Of a stretch of DNA of 64,000 bases, positions 44,894 through 52,997 are shown piece after piece. This stretch comes from an uncultured Paracoccaceae bacterium (GTDB lineage: Bacteria > Pseudomonadota > Alphaproteobacteria > Rhodobacterales > Rhodobacteraceae): NCBI GenBank assembly GCA_947492475.1, contig CANLNM010000007.1, positions 124,001 to 188,000 on the forward strand, read 5' to 3'. The notes beneath the pieces are model-generated. The model was given only the letters and a program-made list of their open reading frames with translations, made no database searches and was not told the DNA's origin. How positions within the stretch are numbered: the stretch's first letter is position 1; every line of letters begins with the position of its first letter. The position numbers were made by a program, and so were the translations under genes.

Positions 44894-45709
44894 TCACAGC
44901 CTCCAGATGCCGTCGGCCACATGGGCGGTGGGCCCCGTCATCCAGACACCATCATCGCGCCAATCAATCTGGATCGTACCACCATCCAGTTCAATGGTGA
45001 CCTTGCGCCCCGTAATGCCACGCCGCGCAGCCGCCACCGTGGTCGCGCAGGACGACGATCCAGAGGCAAGCGTCACCCCAACGCCCCGTTCCCAGACCCG
45101 CATCCGCAGATGATCCGGGCCGATCACATGGGCAAACTGCACGTTGGTACGTTCAGGATAAAGAGGGTGATGTTCGATCAAGGCACCCTGAGCGGCCAGA
45201 TCAATCGAATCAACGTCATCGACAAAAAACGTACAATGCGGGTTGCCCATGCCAGTGGCGGTCGGTGCCCCCTCAATCGGCAGGCTTAATGTGTCCATTT
45301 CCGACGCCAGCGGCACTTCGTTCCACAACAGCTGAGGATGACCCATATTCACCGACGTCAGCCCATCGCCAGCATCGCGCGCATATAATGTGCCGCGTTC
45401 GGTGGTCAGAATCAGGTCGGTTTTGCCGGTTTCATCGATCAAATGGCGGGCAATACAGCGGGTCGCGTTGCCACAGGCCCCAGATGTTGACCCATCGGCG
45501 TTGTAAAACACTAGATGAACGTCGGCCTCGTTTGTTGATTGCAGCACGGCCAATTGGTCAAAACCGATTCCCCGATGCCGATCCGCAATGGCCACAACGA
45601 TATCTTCGGTCAGCGCGCTGGGCCCTTGCCGTTCATCAACCACTACAAAATCATTCCCCAGCCCATGCATCTTCATGAAGGGCAGGCCGTCTATACGTTT
45701 TTCCTGCAT
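44894..45709 (-). CDS. dapF: Diaminopimelate epimerase with Ser at the second catalytic Cys position
   Basis: 271 aa from ATG 45709, matching the family start (then LPFMKMHGLGNDFVVVD); a start 78 bases earlier is unlikely. The first catalytic cysteine is present in SGACGNATRC. The second site, normally ACGSGACA, reads LASGSSSCATTV (codons 45050-45080), so the usual base Cys is a Ser. Normally LL-DAP is epimerised to meso-DAP for lysine and peptidoglycan by a Cys/Cys pair. The rest of the protein looks intact. Co-transcribed with mtaB. Confidence 0.9.
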   Translation of the reverse strand: MQEKRIDGLPFMKMHGLGNDFVVVDERQGPSALTEDIVVAIADRHRGIGFDQLAVLQSTNEADVHLVFYNADGSTSGACGNATRCIARHLIDETGKTDLILTTERGTLYARDAGDGLTSVNMGHPQLLWNEVPLASEMDTLSLPIEGAPTATGMGNPHCTFFVDDVDSIDLAAQGALIEHHPLYPERTNVQFAHVIGPDHLRMRVWERGVGVTLASGSSSCATTVAAARRGITGRKVTIELDGGTIQIDWRDDGVWMTGPTAHVADGIWRL

Positions 45710-45805
45710 AAGGGGGCATATATAGTGCCGAAATAAAAACTTCCAGAGAAAGCATTTTTCTGGTTGACGCTGCGGGGCGGCATTCATAGAAGGGCCACCT
45801 AAAGT

Positions 45806-45881
45806 GGGCCGTTAGCTCAGTTGGTAGAGCAACTGACTTTTAATCAGTAGGTCGATGGTTCGAACCCATCACGGCTCACCA
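45806..45881 (+). tRNA. tRNA-Lys (anticodon TTT)
   Basis: 76 nt cloverleaf: acceptor GGGCCGT pairs with ACGGCTC, D-arm GCTCAGTTGGTAGAGC, anticodon stem CTGAC/GTCAG-type around CTTTTAA (TTT), T-arm GATGGTTCGAACCCATC. CCA is encoded. Confidence 0.98.
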
Positions 45882-45959
45882 CTTTACCTTTTTCATATCC
45901 CGTTGTCGTCGCAATGCAGATTGCGGGCGTTTGGCCGATTTGGTGGTTGTGTCTGCTAC

Positions 45960-46002
45960 CTTACGAAATTGTAAGTTAGCTGCAGCGCACCTGTAAGATA
46001 GG
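45960..46002 (+). promoter_or_regulatory. Direct and inverted repeats upstream of the PepSY gene
   Basis: TGTAAGTTAGC (45970-45980) and TGTAAGATAGG (45992-46002) are direct repeats 22 bp apart, two helical turns, as OmpR/PhoB-type regulators prefer. The first is also half of an inverted repeat CTTAC-GAAATT-GTAAG (45960-45975). They lie 60-105 bp before the PepSY start and may be the target of the response regulator encoded downstream. Confidence 0.55.
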
Positions 46003-46064
46003 CCCCCTATTTCTGTTTCATCGCAGGGCAAAACGCCTTTGCATTTTCAGGAACGGAGAAAAAC

Positions 46065-46409
46065 ATGAACAAGCACATGATCATCGGCGGCGCGCTGTCT
46101 GGATTTGTTTTCGCAGGGGGGGTCGCTGGAATGGTGTCGGCGCAGTCCGCGGCGATCGCTACTGGGTTGACCGAGGAACAGGTCATCGCGATTGCGTTGC
46201 AGGAAATCCCCGGCGAAGTCCAAGAGGTGGAGCTGGAAACCCATCGCGGTACACAGGTCTATGAAATCGAAATCCTGACCGCGGATGGCGCGGAAATGGA
46301 GGTTGAGATCGCCGCTGAGACAGGCGATGTTCTAAAGGTCGCGCTAGAGGGGGAAGGGTGTGATGATGGCGATAGCCACGACGATGATGATGACGCGGAC
46401 GAGGCGTAA
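46065..46409 (+). CDS. Exported PepSY-domain protein with acidic tail
   Basis: 114 aa. Signal peptide or N-terminal anchor to about residue 26 (MVSAQ). One PepSY unit: LTEEQVIAIALQEIPGEVQEVELE...VYEIEILTADGAEMEVEI. The C-terminus (DDGDSHDDDDDADEA) is strongly acidic and includes a His, suggesting cation binding. PepSY proteins often sit beside two-component systems, as here. Inferred periplasmic sensor accessory or metal/cation sink. Confidence 0.85.
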   Translation: MNKHMIIGGALSGFVFAGGVAGMVSAQSAAIATGLTEEQVIAIALQEIPGEVQEVELETHRGTQVYEIEILTADGAEMEVEIAAETGDVLKVALEGEGCDDGDSHDDDDDADEA

Positions 46410-46440
46410 ACATCAAAAACCATCGACCCATACCAAAGGG

Positions 46441-46463
46441 GGCTGCCGGTCACGGCGGCCTTT
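46441..46463 (+). terminator. Hairpin between PepSY gene and response regulator
   Basis: 8-bp stem GGCTGCCG / CGGCGGCC (one G-U), loop GTCA, then TTT. Only three Ts follow, so it may be a partial terminator that lowers read-through into the regulator gene. Confidence 0.55.
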
Positions 46464-46489
46464 CTGTGACCTAAATTTCGGGATTTCGC

Positions 46490-47173
46490 ATGCGGATTTT
46501 GCTGCTGGAAGATGACAAACAATTGGGCCCTTGGATCGCAGGTGGCCTGCGCGAAGAAGGCCATGTTGTCGATCATTTTGAGGATGGCAAAGACGCGTTG
46601 ATGGCGGCCATGGGCCAAGAGTTTGATCTGTTGATCCTGGACCGAATGGTGCCGGGATTGGATGGGTTGGCGGTGCTGAAATCCCTGCGCGCCTCTAAAA
46701 ACGTGACGCCCGCATTGTTTTTGACGGCTCTCGCCGAGGTCGATGCAAGAGTGGAGGGATTTGACGCGGGCGGGGACGATTACCTGACCAAGCCGTTCGC
46801 CTTTGTGGAGCTTTCTGCCCGTGTGAGCGCGCTGGGACGGCGTCGGGATGGGGGCGAATCTGAGGAAGCAGCACAGACGGTTCTGCGTCATGGGGACCTG
46901 AGCCTTGATCTGTTGTCCCGGCGCTGTGAACGGCAGGGTCAAGGGATCGATCTGATGGCCAAAGAATTCAAATTGCTGGAATATTTCATGCGTCGCCCCG
47001 GTCGGCTGGTCACACGAACGATGCTGTTGGAACAGGTTTGGGACATGAGCTTTGATCCCACAACCAGTGTCGTTGAAACCCATATCAGCCGGTTGCGGAC
47101 CAAAATTGATAAACCTTTTGAAACCGCACTTTTGCGCACGCGACGTGGTGAAGGATATGTCTTTGGTCAATAG
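46490..47173 (+). CDS. OmpR/PhoB-type response regulator
   Basis: 227 aa. Receiver: LLEDD acidic pair, the phosphoacceptor Asp in LLILDRMVPGLDG (about residue 51), LTALAE and KPFAFVELSAR. DNA-binding domain: LMAKEFKLLEYFMRRPGRLVTR and TSVVETHISRLRTKID...RTRRGEGYVF. Its last 17 bases overlap the kinase gene. Together with PepSY the layout resembles QseBC/PmrAB-type loci. Confidence 0.93.
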   Translation: MRILLLEDDKQLGPWIAGGLREEGHVVDHFEDGKDALMAAMGQEFDLLILDRMVPGLDGLAVLKSLRASKNVTPALFLTALAEVDARVEGFDAGGDDYLTKPFAFVELSARVSALGRRRDGGESEEAAQTVLRHGDLSLDLLSRRCERQGQGIDLMAKEFKLLEYFMRRPGRLVTRTMLLEQVWDMSFDPTTSVVETHISRLRTKIDKPFETALLRTRRGEGYVFGQ

Positions 47174-48440
47174 GCTGTGGGATCGCATTAAATGGCTGCG
47201 CCGGTCGTCGATGTTACGGCTGTCATTGCTGTTGTCATCCATCAGCGCGGTTGGGTTTGTGGTGGCGATCTTTGTGGCGCTGACCCTCGGCCAGAATGCG
47301 ATTGAGCGGCGGGTTGATGCCACCTTAACCGCGCTCGCCAGGGCTGCCGTCCTAGAGGACGCGCAGGGCGATACCCCTTCGATGATCCTGCGACCGCTGG
47401 ATAATTTGCGCGGATTGCCGATGCCCTTTGCGCGGGCTGTGGCGCGCGGTGGTGGCACAATTGACCTAGACCGCAATTTGTTTCGGTCTGATGTCTGGCG
47501 TGTGCTGGTCGCGCATGACAGCAACGACGTTCCCGTTATGGTCGCCATCCCCCTAGAAGAAAGCGATCAGGCGCGTGAACTGCTTGCTGGTATTTTGTGG
47601 ACAACCGCCGGGCTTGTGATCGCGCTGACGCTTGTTATCGGGGTTGCGGCCGGGATTGTGGCGCAGCGCCGGGTCGTACGGATCAACGAAACGCTGGGAC
47701 GATTGGCGGCCGGGGATTTAACGGCGCGCACGGGCCATCAGCGATCAAAGGATGATCTGGATGATGTGGCGCGTCAGTTGGATTTAACGGCTGCCGAATT
47801 GGAACGCCTTGTGTCGCAGACCCGCCATCTAAGTGCGAGCATCGCACATGATTTACGCACGCCTTTGGCACGTTTGCGCGCACAGTTGGAAATGTTGCCA
47901 CCCGGGGATGGTCGTGGTGCCGCCCTAGAAGAGGCCACACGGTTGTCCGGGATTTTCGACACGATAATGCGCGTCGCCCGGATCGAAGCGGCGCAGGGCA
48001 ATGATGGGTTTAAAACGGTTGCTTTGGATGATCTCGCCCAAGAGCTGATGGAAATATTTGGCCCGGTGGTCGAAGATGAAAACAAGCAATTGCAGATTGA
48101 CGTGACCACGCCCGCGCAGGTTCAGGCGGATCGTCAAATGCTGGTTCAGGCGATGGCGAATCTGATCCAGAATGCGTTGGTTCATGGCGGGGATCAGATC
48201 ACGCTGTTGGTTCACGGGCATGTTTTGGGTGTTTCGGATAATGGGCCGGGGGTGGATCCGACCCAATTCAAAGAGATTATCAAACCCATGGTCCGCCTAG
48301 AAACATCCCGTACCACGGATGGTTCGGGTCTTGGGCTTGCTCTTGTGCGGGCGGTGGCGGATCGACACGGCGCCACCCTGAAATTGTCGCAAAACAGTCC
48401 TAGCGGGCTGCGCGTGACACTGAACTTTGCAGATTTGTAA
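47157..48440 (+). CDS. Sensor histidine kinase
   Basis: 427 aa from ATG 47157 (AAGGA upstream). Two TM segments (about 20-42 and 155-178) bound a periplasmic loop of about 110 residues. HAMP RRVVRINETLGRLAAGDLTAR. H-box SASIAHDLRTPLARLRAQLE with the phospho-His. ATP site: LIQNALVHGG (N-box), VSDNGPGVDP (G1), GSGLGLALVRAVADRHG (G2). It partners the preceding response regulator; the signal is unknown, possibly read with PepSY. Confidence 0.93.
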   Translation: MSLVNRLWDRIKWLRRSSMLRLSLLLSSISAVGFVVAIFVALTLGQNAIERRVDATLTALARAAVLEDAQGDTPSMILRPLDNLRGLPMPFARAVARGGGTIDLDRNLFRSDVWRVLVAHDSNDVPVMVAIPLEESDQARELLAGILWTTAGLVIALTLVIGVAAGIVAQRRVVRINETLGRLAAGDLTARTGHQRSKDDLDDVARQLDLTAAELERLVSQTRHLSASIAHDLRTPLARLRAQLEMLPPGDGRGAALEEATRLSGIFDTIMRVARIEAAQGNDGFKTVALDDLAQELMEIFGPVVEDENKQLQIDVTTPAQVQADRQMLVQAMANLIQNALVHGGDQITLLVHGHVLGVSDNGPGVDPTQFKEIIKPMVRLETSRTTDGSGLGLALVRAVADRHGATLKLSQNSPSGLRVTLNFADL

Positions 48441-48518
48441 GGTGCCCGTCAGCACGACGTAAAACCCGGACCCTATCTACAATGTATCGAAACAAAAGAT
48501 GACATTGGAGATACCAAA

Positions 48519-48731
48519 ATGAACGCAATCATCACCAAATCCGCAACCATCCTGTCCAACATGGCGCTGTTCGCAATTGGGGCGGTGATGGCATTGCTGG
48601 GGCTGTCTGTTATTGGCGTGTTGGCGTTGTTTGCCTTGTTCATGGTTGGGCTTACGTTTCTGGCGGCCCCGTTTGCGCAGATGATCCAACCTGCCGCGTC
48701 AAAAGACGAAGCAGCGCCCTCAGTTGCCTAA
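48519..48731 (+). CDS. Small membrane protein
   Basis: 70 aa, TTGGAG upstream. MNAIITKSATILSNM, then about 35 residues of continuous hydrophobic sequence (two short TM segments or one long hairpin), ending in a soluble tail ASKDEAAPSVA. Located between the kinase and the cytochrome b561 genes with 78 and 30 bp gaps. No family recognised. Confidence 0.7.
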   Translation: MNAIITKSATILSNMALFAIGAVMALLGLSVIGVLALFALFMVGLTFLAAPFAQMIQPAASKDEAAPSVA

Positions 48732-48761
48732 GCCACGTCGAAAGCTAGAAAGGATGCGAAG

Positions 48762-49262
48762 ATGACCGATATCGCGAAGTCGCACGGATTTGTCACCAAA
48801 TCCATTCATTGGATGTCGGCTGGCCTGATTGGTTACGGCTATGTCAAAGGGTTGGACAATGTGCGCCAGCTTGGTGATCCCGGCGTTCTACAACTAGAAG
48901 TGGGCTATGCTGTGCTGGTCGGGCTGTTGTTTGCGCTGCGATTGGTCTGGACCAAAACGCTTGCCGGATCGACGCGCCTGCCTGATGCCGCGCCGCGCTG
49001 GGAACATCTGGCATCGCGCGCGGTGCATATAGGCCTGTACGCATCGGTGTTTGGGATCGTTTTGTCAGGTTTGGGAATTGCGCTCGGCTATTCCATTCCG
49101 GCATTGGGCGGGCTGTTTATGACTGCGATGTTAGGGCTACACGAAGGGGCGTTATCGCTGTTGCCGCTGTTGTTACTCGCGCATATTGCAGGGGCGCTGT
49201 GGCACAAAGTTGTGCGCCGTGACGGTGTGCTAGAAAGCATGACAGGCAAGCTGCCAATATAG
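48762..49262 (+). CDS. Cytochrome b561 family protein
   Basis: 166 aa with four TM helices. FVTKSIHWMSAGLIGYGYV (haem His in TM1), WEHLASRAVHIGLYASVFGIVLSG, LLGLHEGALSL-like segment (reads MLGLHEGALSLLPLLLLAHIAGALWHKVVRRDGVL) contain the four expected His ligands. Electron carrier in the inner membrane between quinone and a periplasmic acceptor. It is probably the output gene of the two-component locus. Confidence 0.87.
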   Translation: MTDIAKSHGFVTKSIHWMSAGLIGYGYVKGLDNVRQLGDPGVLQLEVGYAVLVGLLFALRLVWTKTLAGSTRLPDAAPRWEHLASRAVHIGLYASVFGIVLSGLGIALGYSIPALGGLFMTAMLGLHEGALSLLPLLLLAHIAGALWHKVVRRDGVLESMTGKLPI

Positions 49263-49282
49263 GCCTGACCCATCCAAGATTG

Positions 49283-49312
49283 AAAGCCGCCAATCCGAAC
49301 TTGGCGGCTTTT
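49283..49312 (+). terminator. Terminator after cytochrome b561
   Basis: Perfect 11-bp stem AAAGCCGCCAA / TTGGCGGCTTT, loop of 7, followed by TGG. The symmetric A/T ends make it usable from either strand. Confidence 0.8.
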
Positions 49313-49399
49313 GGTTTGACCAACCAATCCCCCGGATCGGCCCAAAAACATCCGTAGGCTGGTCCTGAAATTCGCCAAAATCGCGTTTTCACATTGGGA

Positions 49400-49422
49400 C
49401 TGCAATTGCAAATGCAAAAATA
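49400..49422 (-). promoter_or_regulatory. TTGCAA-centred element upstream of the first sugar ABC operon
   Basis: The minus strand carries TATTTTT followed by GCATTTGCAATTGCAG (49400-49422). It contains two overlapping perfect dyads: TGCAATTGCA (49401-49410) and TTGCA-AA-TGCAA (49406-49417). The element lies about 105 bp before the binding-protein start. A related 23-mer occurs at 58070-58092 (18 of 23 positions identical) and the core recurs at 57949-57961. Probably one regulator serves these promoters. Confidence 0.55.
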
Positions 49423-49525
49423 GCTTGCTTATGTGAAACCAATGATCAATCGTGTTTGGACGGACCAAAATAGCCTATGGGAGGCAACTTGGCTATCAGC
49501 CGGGTAGAATTTGGAGGAAATTCGA

Positions 49526-50479
49526 ATGAAAAAATTACTAGGTGCAGTCGCCGCTGCCGCTGTCGTTTCGGTCACTCAAGTGGCGGCAGATGACTTTACG
49601 ATTGGTTTGTCTGTTGATCAGCTGTTTGAAAGCCGCGTCGCCGTCAATAACGGGATCCACGCAGAATCCGAAGATCGCGGATACACCGTGATTGAGGTTG
49701 TCGCGGACGGGGATGCGCAGCAACAAAACGCGCAAATTCAATCGCTTATCGCGCAAGGCGTCGATGCTATCCTTGTTTGTGCGGTTGATCAAAACACCAT
49801 CGAACGCGCCTTGATTGCGGCAAAACGTGCTGACATTCCCGTGGTCGCCTATGACCGGGATTTGCCAGATAGCGCGGTTGTGCAATCCTTTGTTGGGCCT
49901 GACTCGCTGATTGATGGGCGGCTTGCCGGTGAATACACAGCCGAGGCATTGGCCGGCTACGAAGGCCAAATCAACATTGTTGAGCTTATCGGCGCTTTGA
50001 ACGACCAAAACGGCATCGACCGTTCGCTTGGGTTCCGCGAAGGCATCGCGAAACTGGAAAATGTGAACATCATCGAAGTGCCGACCGACTGGGCGTCTGA
50101 TCGTGCCTTGTCAGGGACCCAAAACGCGTTTCAGGCAACCCCTGACATCGCCGCTGTTTTTGCCGCCACGGATACACATATCCCGGCTGTTGAAACGGTC
50201 CTGACGGATCTAGGGCGTTTGGTTCCAACAGGCGAAGAAGGCCATGTTGTCATCACCGGCGTGAACGGTTCACGTGACGGTTATGATGCGGTTCTGTCGG
50301 GCACTGCGGATGCGTTTGTCGTCATGGGCACAGAGGCAACAGGCCGTATGGCGGTTGATCTGGTGTCACGTATTCTGGCAGGCGAAACCGTAGAGCGGAC
50401 TAACTATGTTGGCGGGAACATTTATTCCGCTGCCGACGCAGAGGCCAACGCTGATAAAATCTGGGGCGCGCCTAAATAA
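49526..50479 (+). CDS. Ribose-type sugar ABC transporter, periplasmic binding protein
   Basis: 317 aa from ATG 49526 (TGGAGGAAATTCG upstream). Signal peptide ends at TQVAAD. Peripla_BP_4 fold: FTIGLSVDQLFESRVAVNNGI, NAQIQSLIAQGVDAILVC, VVAYDRDLPDS, AVFAATD and AMGTE-like MGTEATGRMAVDLVSRIL. Closest to RbsB/XylF-type binders of monosaccharides. A stable hairpin follows and would protect this transcript, giving excess binding protein over permease. Confidence 0.92.
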   Translation: MKKLLGAVAAAAVVSVTQVAADDFTIGLSVDQLFESRVAVNNGIHAESEDRGYTVIEVVADGDAQQQNAQIQSLIAQGVDAILVCAVDQNTIERALIAAKRADIPVVAYDRDLPDSAVVQSFVGPDSLIDGRLAGEYTAEALAGYEGQINIVELIGALNDQNGIDRSLGFREGIAKLENVNIIEVPTDWASDRALSGTQNAFQATPDIAAVFAATDTHIPAVETVLTDLGRLVPTGEEGHVVITGVNGSRDGYDAVLSGTADAFVVMGTEATGRMAVDLVSRILAGETVERTNYVGGNIYSAADAEANADKIWGAPK

Positions 50480-50501
50480 AGCACGCTGAATAAGCCAAAA
50501 T

Positions 50502-50524
50502 CGCGCCCCTGTTTATGGGGCGCG
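50502..50524 (+). repeat. Strong intercistronic hairpin after the binding-protein gene
   Basis: Perfect 8-bp GC-only arms CGCGCCCC / GGGGCGCG with a 7-base loop and no T-run. Such hairpins between the binding protein and the permease genes commonly act as 3' exonuclease barriers that raise binding-protein mRNA. Confidence 0.7.
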
Positions 50525-50553
50525 TAACCTTTCTACCACCGGAGATCACAAGA

Positions 50554-51495
50554 ATGACGTCCATGATGACCCTTCTTAGAACTTATCCAGCAATGGTGAT
50601 CATCTGTGTGCTGGCCGTCGGGTTTTCGCTTTTGTCGCCGTATTTCGCATCTGCAGGCAACATCGAGGCAATGCTGGGCGCAAATGCGGTGGTGTTGATC
50701 GCAGCCGTCGGCATGACCGTTGTGTTTCTGGCAGGGGGCATTGATTTGTCGATCTCAACCGTGATCAGCGCCAGTGCCGTTTTGTCAGGGCTGGTGATGG
50801 GGGCCACGGGGAATGTGGCGCTGGGCGCGATAACGGCGGTGGTTGTTGGGATGTTGTTTGGGGCGCTAAACGGCATATTGATCGGGTTTTTCCAACTGAC
50901 GCCTTTTATCACCACCATGGCCACGCAGCTGATTGCGCGCGGCGTCGCCTTTGTGATGAGCGCGGGAATCGCCGTCAAAGGCACGCCCTATTGGATGCTG
51001 GATTTCGGCTTTATGGTTTGGTTTGGCATTCCGGCATTGACGGTGATTGCCTTGGGCGTTGTGGCGATTGCCCTGGTGGCGATGGCGCGCACGACGTGGG
51101 GGCGCCATGTGATGCTGGTGGGATCAAACGCCGAAGCCGCGCGGTTTAGCGGGATCAACGTGCGCCGCGTGACGTTTAGCGTTTACCTGTTTTCCGGGGC
51201 GATGGGTGGAATCGCCGGGTTTATTTCTATCGCCAATCTCGGCAATGCGATCCCGGGTGTCGGGGATACGTTGTTGCTGATCATCATCGGCGCAGTTGTC
51301 CTCGGAGGAACGGGCATGGCTGGCGGCGAAGGGTCGGTTGGCCGGACCGTTTTGGGGGTTGGGATCCTAGCGATTTTAACCAATGGGCTGAACCTGCTGG
51401 GCATCCCATTTTATGATCAGCTGATCATTCAGGGCATTCTGATCTTTCTTGGCACTTGGATGGCCACCCGATTTGGCGCCCGGAGAACAGCATGA
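50554..51495 (+). CDS. Ribose-type sugar ABC transporter permease A
   Basis: 313 aa from ATG 50554 (CCGGAG upstream). BPD_transp_2 family: about ten TM segments, GGIDLSISTVISASAVLSG, GALNGILIGFFQLTPFITTMAT, VGSNAEAARFSGINVRRVTFSVYLFSG and GAVVLGGTGMAGGEGSVGRTVLG. The GGIDLS motif is typical of RbsC/AraH permeases. It ends with ATGA overlap with the ATPase. Confidence 0.92.
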   Translation: MTSMMTLLRTYPAMVIICVLAVGFSLLSPYFASAGNIEAMLGANAVVLIAAVGMTVVFLAGGIDLSISTVISASAVLSGLVMGATGNVALGAITAVVVGMLFGALNGILIGFFQLTPFITTMATQLIARGVAFVMSAGIAVKGTPYWMLDFGFMVWFGIPALTVIALGVVAIALVAMARTTWGRHVMLVGSNAEAARFSGINVRRVTFSVYLFSGAMGGIAGFISIANLGNAIPGVGDTLLLIIIGAVVLGGTGMAGGEGSVGRTVLGVGILAILTNGLNLLGIPFYDQLIIQGILIFLGTWMATRFGARRTA

Positions 51496-52997
51496 CAGAT
51501 ATCCGCAAACCCGTCGTTTCCGTGCGCGACCTCAGCAAAGCGTTTGCCAGCAAAACCGTTGTTTCAAACGTGACCTTTGATTTGTTCCCCGGCGAAGCAC
51601 TGGCATTGGTGGGGGAAAATGGCGCGGGGAAATCAACGACCAAAAACATGTTATGCGGCCTGCTGACCCCAACAAGCGGCGAAATTCTGGTCGAGGGCAC
51701 CAGTGTCACCAAAGTGGTCGGCGCGGATCACGGAATTTCCGCCGTGCATCAGGAATTGTCGTTATTTGGCTCGCTGAGCGTGTCGGAAAATATCAGCATC
51801 TCAAATCTGCCCGGATCCGCCGCGCGGATCGATTGGGACAAGGCCGAACAAACAGCGCGTAAACAGATCGAGTTTTTGGGGATCGAAATTGACCCACGCG
51901 CATTGATCGAAACCTTGGGCGCGGGCAAACAACAGATCGTCGAAATCGCCAAAGCGTTGCTACATGCCAACAAAGTGCTGATCCTTGATGAACCCACCAC
52001 ATCATTGACAGCGATTGAGCGCGAAAAACTGTTCGCCATTATCGACAAGTTGAAAGCAGGCGGGCTGGCGATTGTTTTCATTTCCCATTTCATGGAAGAA
52101 ATCTATCGGGTGTGTGACAGCTTTGTTGTGCTGCGCGATGGCCAGCAAGTGGGGCAGGGTCGTCTGGCTGACGTAAGCCAGCGCGCGCTCGAAGAGATGA
52201 TGGTTGGCCGCACCCTAGAAGATGCCAGAGTGGATTTGGGCGATCCGACGCAATCCCCCGCCTTAGAGGTGCGCGGCCTGTCATCACCGGATTTCAATGA
52301 CATCAACATCACCGTGCACAAAGGCGAAATTCTGGGGATCGCGGGGCTGATGGGCGCTGGGCGAACCGAAGTCGCCGAGGCAATATTCGGTCTACGGCCC
52401 GCCACTGGGCAGGTGCGGATAAACGGAGAAGACGCGCCCCGAAACGTCACGGATATGATGGCGCGCGGCCTGTGCTATGTGACCGAAGACAGGCGCACAA
52501 ATGGTCTGTTTTTGAACCGACCTGTGCGCGAAAACCTGTCAGCCGCATCGATCGTGAAATTTGTGAAACGCAAAATTCGCGGCTTTGGGTTTCGGGGGGA
52601 ACGCGTGAATGCGCAGGATGTTGTGGCGGATATGAATATCGCCATCCCTCATATTGAAAACAACGTCAGTGACCTGTCCGGGGGCAACCAGCAAAAGGTT
52701 ATGCTGGGCCGCTGGTTGGCGACGTTGCCAGAGATATTGATATTCGACGAACCCACCAAAGGTGTTGATATCGGTGCAAAATTCGACATCCACGAAGCCA
52801 TTGCAGATCTGGCGAAAGCCGGAAAAACCATCGTGATCGTATCGTCGGATTTGCCAGAGCTGCTTCATATTACGCATCGGATGGCGGTGATGCGCAAAGG
52901 GCGGATTGTCGGCGAATTTGCCCGTGAACATTATGATTCAGTCAAAATCATTTCACTGGCAGCCAGTTCAAAAGAAGAGGCGAGCGATGCAGTTTGA
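51492..52997 (+). CDS. Sugar ABC transporter ATP-binding protein (two ABC domains)
   Basis: 501 aa. First domain: Walker A GENGAGKST, Q-loop AVHQELSLF, degenerate signature LGAGKQQIVEIAKAL, Walker B KVLILDEPTTSLT and a HFMEE switch region. Second domain: Walker A replaced by GLMGAGRTEVAEAIF, then LSGGNQQKVMLGRWL and EILIFDEPTKGVDIGAKFDI. This asymmetry is the norm for RbsA/MglA. It forms the motor with the two permeases. Confidence 0.95.
   Translation: MTDIRKPVVSVRDLSKAFASKTVVSNVTFDLFPGEALALVGENGAGKSTTKNMLCGLLTPTSGEILVEGTSVTKVVGADHGISAVHQELSLFGSLSVSENISISNLPGSAARIDWDKAEQTARKQIEFLGIEIDPRALIETLGAGKQQIVEIAKALLHANKVLILDEPTTSLTAIEREKLFAIIDKLKAGGLAIVFISHFMEEIYRVCDSFVVLRDGQQVGQGRLADVSQRALEEMMVGRTLEDARVDLGDPTQSPALEVRGLSSPDFNDINITVHKGEILGIAGLMGAGRTEVAEAIFGLRPATGQVRINGEDAPRNVTDMMARGLCYVTEDRRTNGLFLNRPVRENLSAASIVKFVKRKIRGFGFRGERVNAQDVVADMNIAIPHIENNVSDLSGGNQQKVMLGRWLATLPEILIFDEPTKGVDIGAKFDIHEAIADLAKAGKTIVIVSSDLPELLHITHRMAVMRKGRIVGEFAREHYDSVKIISLAASSKEEASDAV

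Noticed and set aside
46259..47548. 429-residue minus-strand open frame
   Set aside because: Antisense to the PepSY, response regulator and kinase genes; low-complexity composition.
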